From the NCBI RefSeq assembly GCF_014197015.1, contig NZ_JACIET010000002.1, positions 248,001-312,000 of the forward strand: a DNA stretch of 64,000 bases, written 5' to 3'. The translations under genes were made by a program, and so were the position numbers. The notes below the pieces were generated by a model. That model saw only the letters and a list, made by a program, of their open reading frames with translations. It did not search any database and was not told the DNA's origin. Of this stretch, positions 35,709-44,072 are shown one piece after another. Origin of the DNA: Niveibacterium umoris (GTDB lineage Bacteria; Pseudomonadota; Gammaproteobacteria; Burkholderiales; Rhodocyclaceae). Within the stretch, counting starts at the first letter, position 1; every line of letters starts with the position of its first letter.

Positions 35709-36887
35709 ATGTCGATGATCCAGCACGCCTTCAAGCCGCTTGTGCTGCGCGGAAAACAACTCCTGCCTATCGTGCAGGGCGGCATGGGCGTCGGTGTGTC
35801 GGCCCATCGGCTGGCTGGCGCAGTGGCTGCGCTCGGCGGTGTCGGGACCATCGCGAGCGTCGATCTGCGTCGTCTGCATCCGGATCTTGAAGAGGCCACC
35901 GGCCGCTGCCGCGACAAGGCCGCCATCGAGGCCGCGAACCTGACCGCGCTGGACCGCGAGATCGCCGCCGCCCGCGAACTGGCCAAAGGCGTCGGTGTTG
36001 TCGCGGTGAATGTGATGCGCGCGGTGACCCAGTACGCCGACTATGTGCGTCAGGCCTGCCGCAGCGGCGCCGATGCGATCGTGATGGGCGCCGGCCTGCC
36101 GCTCGATCTGCCCGAACTCACCGCCGATCACCCCGACATCGCGCTGATTCCGATCCTCTCGGACGCGCGCGGCGTCACGGTGGTCCTCAAGCGCTGGATG
36201 AAGAAGAACCGCTTGCCCGACGCCATCGTGCTGGAGCATCCGGGCTGGGCAGGCGGCCACCTTGGCGCGGCGAACGTGGCCGGTACCACTGATTCGCGCT
36301 TCGACTTCGAGAAGGTCGTGCCGGAATGCCTCGAAGCGATTCGTGGTCTCGGTCTCTCGACCGAGCAGATCCCGCTGATTCCGGCCGGCGGTATCGACAC
36401 CCACGACAAGGTGCGTCGCGTCATGGAGCTGGGAGGTTCGGCGGTGCAGGTGGGCACGGCCTTCGCGGTGACGCGGGAAGGCGATGCGGCCGACGCTTTC
36501 AAGCAGGTGCTGATGGGCGCGAACGAACAGGACATCGTCGAATTCACCAGCTGCGCGGGCCTGCCGGCGCGTGCGGTGGCGACCCCCTGGCTGAGCAATT
36601 ACCTCAAGCGCGAGTCTCGTCTGCAGGATGCCGCGGCGCGTGAAGACGGCGGCGAACGCCAATGCACGCTCAAGTGGGATTGCCTGCTGCAGTGCGGCCT
36701 GCGCGACAAGCTCTCGAAGTTCGGCCAGTTCTGCATCGACAACCAGCTTGCCCACGCGGTGAAGGGCGACATTGCCAAGGGCCTGTTCTTCCGCGGCAAA
36801 GGCACGCTCCCCTTCGGCACCGAGATGCGTTCGGTACGCGAACTGATCGAATACCTGCTCGCCGACCTGCGCCCGGCACACGCCTGA
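35709..36887 (+). CDS. Nitronate monooxygenase-like flavoprotein
   Basis: A 392-residue TIM-barrel FMN protein of the 2-nitropropane dioxygenase family. It has PIVQGGMGVGVS at the N terminus, GADAIVMGAGLP, EHPGWAGGHLG (candidate catalytic His region), PAGGID and GGSAVQVGTAF (phosphate binding). The C-terminal ~80 residues extend beyond a minimal NMO and contain CTLKWDCLLQCG and a further Cys, a feature of one NMO-like subgroup. The FabK-type and NMO-type reactions cannot be separated by eye. Followed by a clear terminator. Confidence 0.87.
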   Translation: MSMIQHAFKPLVLRGKQLLPIVQGGMGVGVSAHRLAGAVAALGGVGTIASVDLRRLHPDLEEATGRCRDKAAIEAANLTALDREIAAARELAKGVGVVAVNVMRAVTQYADYVRQACRSGADAIVMGAGLPLDLPELTADHPDIALIPILSDARGVTVVLKRWMKKNRLPDAIVLEHPGWAGGHLGAANVAGTTDSRFDFEKVVPECLEAIRGLGLSTEQIPLIPAGGIDTHDKVRRVMELGGSAVQVGTAFAVTREGDAADAFKQVLMGANEQDIVEFTSCAGLPARAVATPWLSNYLKRESRLQDAAAREDGGERQCTLKWDCLLQCGLRDKLSKFGQFCIDNQLAHAVKGDIAKGLFFRGKGTLPFGTEMRSVRELIEYLLADLRPAHA

Positions 36888-36907
36888 TCCGCGGCAAGCA
36901 GGCAGTA

Positions 36908-36935
36908 AAAGGCCGGCACATCGCCGGCCTTTTTC
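36908..36935 (+). terminator. Rho-independent terminator
   Basis: AAAGGCCGGC, loop ACATC, GCCGGCCTTTTT: a 10-bp stem with T-tract 20 bases after the nitronate monooxygenase-like gene. The A-run on the other side lets it also stop the convergent CdsA-like transcript. Confidence 0.9.
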
Positions 36936-36951
36936 ATTCGGGCAGCACGCC

Positions 36952-37953
36952 TCAGACCGCGTAGAAGTAGCGCACCAGGTGGAAGTAGATCGGTGCCGCG
37001 AAGGCAACCGGCGCGACGCGGTCGAGCATGCCGCCGTGGCCGACGATCGAATGGCCCCAGTAACGCACGCCGCGATCGCGCTTGATGGCCGTCATCACCA
37101 GGCTGCCGAGGAAGCCCATCCAGGTCGCCGCGAGCGCAATGCCGAACGCGGCCCACACGCCGAACGGCGTTATCCAGGCCAGCATCGCGCCCAGCAAGGC
37201 GGCACCGAAGCCGCCCAGAACCAGGCCCTCCCAGGTTCGCGTGAGCGATACACCCGGCGCCGCCGGTGTCCGGCCAAGACGGGCCGAGAAGAACTTCTGC
37301 AGCACGTCGCCGCTCTGCACCACCAGCACCAGGAACGCGATCAACAGCAGGTGGCGCCCCGCGTAGTCCGGGATGCGCAGGCTCAACAGCTGCGGCACGT
37401 TCGACAGGCAGTACACGCAGATCATCAGGCCCCACTGCACGTTGGCGGCGCGGTCCATGAAACGCTTGGCGTCACCCCGCAGCGCCGACACGATCGGCAG
37501 GAAGAGGAAGGCGAAGACCGGCACCCACAGCTCGGTGAAGGTCAGCCAGCCGTGCCAGATGCCCAGGTAGTGCAGCGGCAACACCAGGAAGAAGGCCGCG
37601 AGCAGCGTCCAGTGATCGCCGATGCGGGTGGGCGACAGCGTGATGAATTCGCGCAGGGTGCCGAAGGACGCAAACGCGAACAGCAAGGCGACGCCCTTGC
37701 GACCGGCCAAAAACGCCAACCCGATCCACGCGACCATGATCCACCAGCCGCGCACTCGCGCCACATAGCTTTCGATCACGCCGACCCGGCGTCCGCGCAC
37801 CCGGCGCCGCAGGTAGCGGCCGAACAGCGTCGCCATGATCAGCACCACGAAAACGCCGGCAAAGAGCAGCGCGGTCGTCGTGCGCGGGCCGAGTGTGGGG
37901 CCGGTCCACGGCGGCACCGGCAGTTTGCCCAGGTCGATGCCGAACTTCATCAT
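36952..37953 (-). CDS. Phosphatidate cytidylyltransferase-like (CdsA/YnbB family)
   Basis: A 333-residue membrane protein with about eight TM helices. The CTP:phosphatidate transferase signature is near the C terminus: SLVMTAIKRDRG, then GHSIVGHGGMLDR with the metal-binding Asp. It would form CDP-diacylglycerol. The ATG overlaps the stop of the acyltransferase gene (ATGA), so the pair is coupled: PlsC-like makes phosphatidate, this enzyme activates it. The longer N-terminal region suggests an accessory YnbB-type paralogue rather than the housekeeping CdsA. Confidence 0.88.
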   Translation of the reverse strand: MMKFGIDLGKLPVPPWTGPTLGPRTTTALLFAGVFVVLIMATLFGRYLRRRVRGRRVGVIESYVARVRGWWIMVAWIGLAFLAGRKGVALLFAFASFGTLREFITLSPTRIGDHWTLLAAFFLVLPLHYLGIWHGWLTFTELWVPVFAFLFLPIVSALRGDAKRFMDRAANVQWGLMICVYCLSNVPQLLSLRIPDYAGRHLLLIAFLVLVVQSGDVLQKFFSARLGRTPAAPGVSLTRTWEGLVLGGFGAALLGAMLAWITPFGVWAAFGIALAATWMGFLGSLVMTAIKRDRGVRYWGHSIVGHGGMLDRVAPVAFAAPIYFHLVRYFYAV

Positions 37954-38612
37954 TCGAGCGGCTCCTCGCCTTTCGGCGCCCACGATTGCAGCACGCTGCG
38001 CGCGCGATGCAGGAAGTCGTCGCGGTCTTCGTCCTGCGCCAGCCCGATTGGCTCGCCGAAGCCGACCGAGCAGATCAGCGGCACCGGAATCACCTGCCCT
38101 TTTGGCATCACCCGATTGAGGTTCGCCAGCCAGACCGGCACCAGTTCGACCTTGGGGTGGCTTTCGGCAAGGTGGAACAGGCCCGCCTTGAAGGGCAGCA
38201 GCTCGTCGCCCAGGTTGCGCGTACCTTCCGGGAAGATGATCAGCGAGTCGCCTGCATCCAGCGCGGCGCGCATCACTTCAAGCGGGTCACCGCCGCCCGA
38301 ACGCGAACGGTCCACCAGCACCGCGCGAAATACCTTGTGGATCAGGAAACGCCGGACCGGCGAGGTTTCCCAATAATCCGAGCCCGCTACTGGCCGGGTC
38401 CGTCGCCGCAGGGCCTTGGGAAGACTCGCCCAGATCAGCACGAAATCCACATGGCTGGAGTGGTTCGCAAAATAGATGCGCTGGACCGGCGCGGGCGCAC
38501 ATCCCAACCACCGCGCCTGAACGCCGGTGAGCATGCGGGCAAAACCGCATATCCCCCAGGCAACGAAAGACTCTAAGGACATCGGGGCTGCATCAAGTAA
38601 GGAGGCGCGCAT
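37950..38612 (-). CDS. 1-acylglycerol-3-phosphate O-acyltransferase (PlsC-like)
   Basis: About 220 residues with the acyltransferase block I NHSSHVDF (HxxxxD form) and block III FPEGTR, preceded by a hydrophobic N-terminal segment. It would acylate lysophosphatidate at the inner membrane. The start at 38612 is supported by GAGGG ten bases upstream; ATG 38582 is possible. Coupled to the CdsA-like gene downstream. Confidence 0.88.
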   Translation of the reverse strand: MRASLLDAAPMSLESFVAWGICGFARMLTGVQARWLGCAPAPVQRIYFANHSSHVDFVLIWASLPKALRRRTRPVAGSDYWETSPVRRFLIHKVFRAVLVDRSRSGGGDPLEVMRAALDAGDSLIIFPEGTRNLGDELLPFKAGLFHLAESHPKVELVPVWLANLNRVMPKGQVIPVPLICSVGFGEPIGLAQDEDRDDFLHRARSVLQSWAPKGEEPLE

Positions 38613-38648
38613 GGTGAACCGCCCTCGGGCATCGCGCAAGTCGCTGCA

Positions 38649-39269
38649 TCAAAAGGCATTCTCACCACGAAAAGGGCCGCACGTACCGGTTTCGGTGACG
38701 ATCCAGTCGAGCGGACGGTCATGCGGCGCCGGCAGGATGCTCTCCACCCGCCCGAGCTCAAATCCGACCCCGATCGAACGGGGCGCCGGCTCGCGAGCCG
38801 CCAGCGTACGGTCGAAGAAACCACCGCCATAGCCGAGGCGGTAACCGGCGCCGTCAAAGGCGTTGACCGGCACCAGCACCAGATCTGGATCACAGCGGCG
38901 GAACTCTGCCGGCACCGGGATGCCGAAAGCATCGGGCTGCAACGTTTCGCCCGGCGTCCATGCGGAAAAGGCCAGTGGCTGGTCTGGCGCGAGCACCACC
39001 GGCAGCGCTGCGACGCGGCCCGGCGCAGCGCCGAGCCAGTCAGCGACAAAGCCTGTGAGATCAGGCTCGCCGCGGTAAGGCCAGCAGAAACCGAGGACAC
39101 GCGGCGACAGGCGATCGAGCAAGGGGGCGAGGTGTTCGACCAGCGCGGCGGTCATCCGTGAGCGCTGCGCGACGTCCAGGGCTTCCCGCGCGGCGATCGC
39201 GCGGCGCCGCATGGCACCGCGCAATGCCTTGTCTGGCGGGGTTTCCGGCACGGTGGAGGGGGGCGACAA
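38649..39269 (-). CDS. fau: 5-formyltetrahydrofolate cyclo-ligase
   Basis: A 206-residue ATP-dependent enzyme converting 5-formyl-THF to 5,10-methenyl-THF. Family motifs: FCWPYRGEPDL, the folate loop, LVLVPVNAFDGAGYRLGYGGGFFDRTL and GVGFE. The predicted start is TTG at 39269 with AAGGA seven bases upstream; an in-frame ATG 57 bases later is the alternative. In other proteobacteria this gene often follows 6S RNA, but the 108-base gap upstream here is too short for one. Confidence 0.92.
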   Translation of the reverse strand: MSPPSTVPETPPDKALRGAMRRRAIAAREALDVAQRSRMTAALVEHLAPLLDRLSPRVLGFCWPYRGEPDLTGFVADWLGAAPGRVAALPVVLAPDQPLAFSAWTPGETLQPDAFGIPVPAEFRRCDPDLVLVPVNAFDGAGYRLGYGGGFFDRTLAAREPAPRSIGVGFELGRVESILPAPHDRPLDWIVTETGTCGPFRGENAF

Positions 39270-39377
39270 ATGCTATCCTTCAAAGGTGATCGACGCCCGT
39301 TTCGTCATCTTGGCGGACAGCGGGCACTGTTTGCGACAGTCTGCAGCAAGGCTGCGCAGACGCAGGGAGTTTAGGCA

Positions 39378-41333
39378 ATGAAACAGTATTTGTGCGCAGT
39401 GCTGGCGATAGGCACGATCAGCTACAGCGCAACGGCGCATGCCGCCGGCGGTGACGAACGCTTCCTCGCCGCACGCGACGCTGCCCGCAATGGCGATCTG
39501 GCACGCATCAACCAGCTCACCGCACACCGCAGCGGCGACCCGCTCGACGGCTATATCGACTACTGGGCGCTGTCGATCCGGCTTGCACGCAAGGACGACG
39601 TCGAAGCCGATCTTGCACGCTTCATCGCCCGGGAAGAAGGCACGTTGCTCGCCGAGCGCGCCCGCAACGACTGGATCCGCGCTGCCGTGCGCGCGCAACG
39701 CTGGGATGTGGTGCTACGCGAGAGCGCCATGCTGCGCCAACCGGATCAGGAGGTGACCTGCTGGACGCTGCAGGCGCGACTGGCGCAGCGCGACCCGCAG
39801 GCGCTCGCCGATGCGACTGCGATCTGGGACAGCAACGCCGAGCCGGGTGACGCCTGCGCCCCCATCATCAGCGCCGTCGGCGCCACAAAGGACGAGGACG
39901 CCCACTGGCTGCGCGCCCGCCTGCTGGTCGATGCCCGCCGCTACGGTGCGGCGCGCGCCACGCTCGACGACCTGCCCGATGCGGTCGCACCACCCGCCGC
40001 CATCGCCGAGGCGCTCGACAACCCGCTGCGCTGGCTCACGAAGAACCCGAAGCCGGTCAGCCGCAGCCAGCGCGAAGTCACCGTGCTGGCACTCTCGCGC
40101 CTCGCCCAGTCCGACTATCGTGCCGCCGCAGCGCGCGTAGAAGCGCTCGGCACCGCGCTCTCGGCGGGTGATCGCGCCTGGCTCTCGGGCGTGCTGGGCT
40201 GGCAGGCGGCGCGTGGCTACCAGCCGGAAGCCCTGTCGTGGTACCGCGCCGCAGGCAGCTCGCCGCTCTCGGACGAATCGCGCGCCTGGCAGGTCCGCGC
40301 CGCGCTGCGCGCGCACGCCTGGGGTGAAGTGCGCCGCGCGATCGAGGCAATGCAGCCGGCACAGCGCAGCCAGCCGGAATGGACTTACTGGTATGGCCGC
40401 GCGCTGCTCGAAACCAACCGCGCCGCGCAGGGGCGCGAGGAACTCGAACGCATCGCCGGCGCGCCGACCTTCTACGGCATGCTCGCCGGCGAAGAGCTCG
40501 GTCGCCCCTTCGTGGCGCCCAAAGGCGCCAAGCCGCCCAGCCGTGCGGAAGTCGCCAGGGTCGAATCGGATGTCTCGATCCGCCGCGCGCTGGCGCTGTT
40601 GCGGCTCGACGGCCGGCTCGACGGTGTGCGCGAGTGGAACTGGGCCATGCGCGGCGCCGATGATCGCTTCCTGCTCGCCGCCGCGGAGGTGGCGCGACGC
40701 GAGCAGTTGTACGACCGCGCCATCTACAGCGCCGATCGCACCGCCACCGAACACGACTTCGGGCTGCGCTACCTCGTCCCGTTCTACGACAAGGTGGAGC
40801 CGGCAAGCCGACGCTGGGGGCTCGATGTGTATTGGGTGTATGGCTTGATGCGGCAGGAAAGCCGCTTCGTGACCGTCGCCAAGTCATCCGCCGGCGCGCA
40901 GGGCCTGATGCAGGTGATGCCCGGCACCGCCAGCTACGTCGCCAAGCGCATCGGCATGCCCTATGCGCGCGGCCAGGTGCTGGACATGGATACCAACGTG
41001 ACCCTCGGCACCGCCTACCTGAAGATGGTGCTCGACCGCCTCGACGGCCATCCGGCGCTCGCCTCGGCCGCCTACAACGCCGGCCCCGGCCGCGTGCCGC
41101 GCTGGAAAGCGGCCGAACCACTGGAAGGCGCGGTGTTCGCCGAAACAATCCCGATTGCTGAAACCCGCGACTATGTGAAGAAAGTGCTCGCCAACACGGT
41201 CGCCTACGCCGCCGTGCTGACCGGCCAGCCGCAGTCGCTCAAGCAACGCCTCGGCACCGTGCAGGCGAATGGCACGCCAGGCATCGACTCGCCCGAACTC
41301 AACGAAATGCCCGCCGCCGACGGCGCGCGCTGA
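39378..41333 (+). CDS. slt: Soluble lytic murein transglycosylase
   Basis: A 651-residue periplasmic enzyme with a signal peptide ending in AHAAG. A long alpha-helical superhelical domain (about 25-460) is followed by a lysozyme-like catalytic domain. Catalytic Glu494 lies in MRQESRF, followed by SAGAQGLMQVMPGTA and AAYNAGPGRV. It cleaves the MurNAc-GlcNAc bond forming 1,6-anhydroMurNAc. GGAG precedes the ATG. Same orientation as the following epimerase-like gene. Confidence 0.95.
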   Translation: MKQYLCAVLAIGTISYSATAHAAGGDERFLAARDAARNGDLARINQLTAHRSGDPLDGYIDYWALSIRLARKDDVEADLARFIAREEGTLLAERARNDWIRAAVRAQRWDVVLRESAMLRQPDQEVTCWTLQARLAQRDPQALADATAIWDSNAEPGDACAPIISAVGATKDEDAHWLRARLLVDARRYGAARATLDDLPDAVAPPAAIAEALDNPLRWLTKNPKPVSRSQREVTVLALSRLAQSDYRAAAARVEALGTALSAGDRAWLSGVLGWQAARGYQPEALSWYRAAGSSPLSDESRAWQVRAALRAHAWGEVRRAIEAMQPAQRSQPEWTYWYGRALLETNRAAQGREELERIAGAPTFYGMLAGEELGRPFVAPKGAKPPSRAEVARVESDVSIRRALALLRLDGRLDGVREWNWAMRGADDRFLLAAAEVARREQLYDRAIYSADRTATEHDFGLRYLVPFYDKVEPASRRWGLDVYWVYGLMRQESRFVTVAKSSAGAQGLMQVMPGTASYVAKRIGMPYARGQVLDMDTNVTLGTAYLKMVLDRLDGHPALASAAYNAGPGRVPRWKAAEPLEGAVFAETIPIAETRDYVKKVLANTVAYAAVLTGQPQSLKQRLGTVQANGTPGIDSPELNEMPAADGAR

Positions 41334-41357
41334 CCCACCCACACCGAAACGCCCACG

Positions 41358-42320
41358 ATGAAACTGCAAAGCGTACTTCTGATCGGCGGCACCGGATTCC
41401 TCGGACGCCACCTCGCCAACCAGCTGTCAGCACGCGGAATACGCGTGATCGTCCCGACGCGCCGGATCGAACGTGCGCAGCGTCTGTACCTGCTGCCCAC
41501 TGCTCAAGTGGTACAAGCCGACATCTTCGCCGACGGCGTGCTGGAACGGCTTTGTCAGGGTGTCGATGCAGTGGTGAATCTGGTTGGCGTGCTGCATTCG
41601 CGTAGCGGCTCACCCTACGGCAGCGATTTTGCGCGTGCCCACGTCGAGTTGCCGCGGCGTCTGGTGGCCGCGGCGACGGCGAGTGGCGTCAGGCGGCTGG
41701 TGCATGTCAGTGCGCTCGGCGCCGACGTCGCCGGCCCCTCCGAATACCTGCGTTCGAAGGCGGATGGCGAGGCCGCGATCCGCGCTGCGGGCGACACCAT
41801 CGAATGGACCATCTTCCGACCCTCGGTGGTATTCGGTCCGGAAGACCGTTTCCTCAACCTCTTTGCCTCGCTCACCGGCCTCTTTCCGGTGATGCCACTG
41901 GGCGGAGCAAATGCGCGCTTCCAGCCGGTGTTCGTCGGCGATGTCAGCCGCGCGATCCTCGCCGCACTGGAACGCGACCTGGGCATCGGCGAGACCCACG
42001 AGCTTGCCGGCCCCAAGGTCTACACGCTGGCCGAACTGGTGCGTTACGCCGCTGCCGAAAGTGGCCATCGCGTTTATGTCATCGGGCTGCACCGTCTGTT
42101 CGCGATGATGCAGGCGCAGGTGCTCGCCTGGCTGCCGGGCGATCTGATGAGCCCCGACAACGTGCGTTCGATGGATCGCGACAACGTTGCGAGCGGCGCG
42201 CCGCAACCCTTCGGACTGGCACCGACGGCGCTCGAAGCGGTGGCGCCAGCCTGGCTGGGCGGCAAGAACCTGCGCCGACGCTTCGACCAGATGCGCGCGG
42301 CCTCCCGTGACGAATCCTGA
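41358..42320 (+). CDS. NAD(P)-binding protein, NDUFA9/complex I-associated type
   Basis: A 320-residue atypical short-chain dehydrogenase. N-terminal GGTGFLGRHLA binds NAD(P); VHVSALGAD and YLRSKADGE replace the usual YxxxK pattern, with the lysine kept; WTIFRPSVVFGPEDRF is characteristic of the NDUFA9-like family. Bacterial members are annotated as complex I NDUFA9-family proteins but their substrates are unclear. 24 bases after slt. Confidence 0.88.
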   Translation: MKLQSVLLIGGTGFLGRHLANQLSARGIRVIVPTRRIERAQRLYLLPTAQVVQADIFADGVLERLCQGVDAVVNLVGVLHSRSGSPYGSDFARAHVELPRRLVAAATASGVRRLVHVSALGADVAGPSEYLRSKADGEAAIRAAGDTIEWTIFRPSVVFGPEDRFLNLFASLTGLFPVMPLGGANARFQPVFVGDVSRAILAALERDLGIGETHELAGPKVYTLAELVRYAAAESGHRVYVIGLHRLFAMMQAQVLAWLPGDLMSPDNVRSMDRDNVASGAPQPFGLAPTALEAVAPAWLGGKNLRRRFDQMRAASRDES

Positions 42321-42335
42321 CCCGGAGCACGCACG

Positions 42336-42980
42336 ATGAAACTGGTCATCGCCAACAAGAACTACTCCTCCTGGTCGCTGCGTGCCTGGCTGGCGCTGCG
42401 CGCCGTCGGCCAGCCCTTCGAGGAAGTCCGGGTGCTGCTCGATCAGCCGGACACGCCGGCGCAGATCCTCGCCCACTCGCCATCGGGCCGGGTGCCCTGC
42501 CTGATCGACGAGGACCTCACCGTATGGGACTCGCTCGCGATCATCGAGACCCTGGCCGAACGCTTTCCGCAGTTATGGCCGGAAACGGTCGCCGAGCGCG
42601 CGCACGCACGGGCGATCTGCGCCGAGATGCATTCCGGCTTCACCGCATTGCGCAGCCAGATGCCGATGAACATCCGCCGCGCACTCCCTGGCCGCGGCCG
42701 CACGCCGGCCTCGGAAGCCGACATCGCGCGCATCGTCGCGATCTGGGAAGACTGCCGTCGGCGCTACGGCGCACGCGGCCCCTACCTGTTCGGTGCCTTC
42801 AGTGCCGCCGACGCGATGTACGCGCCGGTGTGTTTCCGCTTCATGAGTTACGCGGTGACGCCAAGCGGTGCGGCCGGCGCCTACCTTGCAAACATGCTGG
42901 CACACCCGGCGATGCGTGAGTGGCAGGCCGGCGCGCTGGCAGAGACCGAAATCGTTCCGGCCGACGAGCTGCCGGAGTGA
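42336..42980 (+). CDS. Glutathione S-transferase family protein
   Basis: A 214-residue cytosolic protein with the thioredoxin-like N-terminal domain ([15 protein letters not shown], then [23 protein letters not shown], the glutathione-binding SNAIL-like region) and an all-helical C-terminal domain. The stop overlaps the cca ATG (TGATG), so the two genes are coupled. Substrate unknown. Confidence 0.92.
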   Translation: MKLVIANKNYSSWSLRAWLALRAVGQPFEEVRVLLDQPDTPAQILAHSPSGRVPCLIDEDLTVWDSLAIIETLAERFPQLWPETVAERAHARAICAEMHSGFTALRSQMPMNIRRALPGRGRTPASEADIARIVAIWEDCRRRYGARGPYLFGAFSAADAMYAPVCFRFMSYAVTPSGAAGAYLANMLAHPAMREWQAGALAETEIVPADELPE

Positions 42981-44071
42981 TGAAAAGCTACGTCGTCGGC
43001 GGCGCCGTGCGCGACGCACTGCTCGGCCTGCCGGTCGTCGATCGCGACTGGGTGGTGGTCGGCGCGACGCCCGACGAGATGATCGCCAAGGGCTACCGCG
43101 CCGTCGGCCGCGATTTCCCGGTCTTCCTGCATCCGCACACGCAAGAGGAATACGCGCTTGCGCGCACCGAGCGCAAGACGGCGCCCGGCTACCACGGCTT
43201 CGCCTTCCACGCCGCACCGGAGGTGACGCTGGAAGAAGACCTGCTGCGCCGCGATCTGACGATCAACGCCATCGCGCGTGACGCCGACGGCAGCCTGATC
43301 GATCCCTACGGCGGCCAGCGCGACCTCGCCGCAAAGGTGCTGCGCCATGTCAGCGCCGCGTTTGCCGAAGACCCGGTGCGGATCTTGCGGCTGGCGCGCT
43401 TCGCCGCACGCTTTCCCGATTTCAGCGTCGCGCCGGAAACGATGGCCCTGATGCGCGACATGGTCACCAGCGGCGAGGTCGACCACCTGGTCGCCGAGCG
43501 CGTATGGCAAGAAATCGCGCGCGGCCTGCTCGCCGCAAAACCCTCGCGCATGCTTGATGTGCTCGCCGGGTGCGGCGCCATGACGCGTATCGCACCGGCC
43601 CTTGCTCAGACCTGGGCGCAACATGGCGGCCTGATCGCGCGCCGGCTCGACACGGCTGGCGAGCTGGGCCTCACCGGGCGCTTTGCCTTGCTCGCCGCAG
43701 CGCTCGACAGCGTCGCCTCGCTCGAAGCGCTGTGCATCGACCTGCGGGTGCCGACCGAATGCCGCGAGCTGGCCGAGCTGCTGTGGGGCGAACAGCAGGT
43801 TTTCGAGAAGACCGCGTCGCTCGACGCCGCCACGCTGATTGCGCTGTTTGATCGCTGCGACGCATGGCGCCGCCCACATCGCTTCGCCGACCTGCTCGCC
43901 TGCGCAGCCCACCTGGTACCCGGCGTTGCGCTCGATCGCATCCAGGCCGGATTGTCGCGGGCCCGCGCCGTCGACGCCGGCGCGATCGCGCGCCAGTGTG
44001 CCGAGAAGAACGAGATCCCGCGTCGTGTGCGGGAGGCGCGCGTCGAGGCCGTGGCCAAGGGCCTTGCCTAG
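42980..44071 (+). CDS. cca: CCA tRNA nucleotidyltransferase
   Basis: A 363-residue class II CCA-adding enzyme. It starts [14 protein letters not shown], with the DxD-like metal site in [37 protein letters not shown] and the nucleotide-selecting motif region after it. The C-terminal HD phosphohydrolase domain present in E. coli Cca (412 residues) is absent, so only CCA addition is expected. Begins inside the GST stop codon. Confidence 0.94.
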   Translation: MKSYVVGGAVRDALLGLPVVDRDWVVVGATPDEMIAKGYRAVGRDFPVFLHPHTQEEYALARTERKTAPGYHGFAFHAAPEVTLEEDLLRRDLTINAIARDADGSLIDPYGGQRDLAAKVLRHVSAAFAEDPVRILRLARFAARFPDFSVAPETMALMRDMVTSGEVDHLVAERVWQEIARGLLAAKPSRMLDVLAGCGAMTRIAPALAQTWAQHGGLIARRLDTAGELGLTGRFALLAAALDSVASLEALCIDLRVPTECRELAELLWGEQQVFEKTASLDAATLIALFDRCDAWRRPHRFADLLACAAHLVPGVALDRIQAGLSRARAVDAGAIARQCAEKNEIPRRVREARVEAVAKGLA

Positions 44072-44072
44072 C

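Noticed and set aside
39270-39377. 6S RNA next to the 5-formyl-THF cyclo-ligase gene
   Set aside because: The gap is only 108 bases, too short for 6S RNA (about 180), and no long interrupted hairpin is seen.
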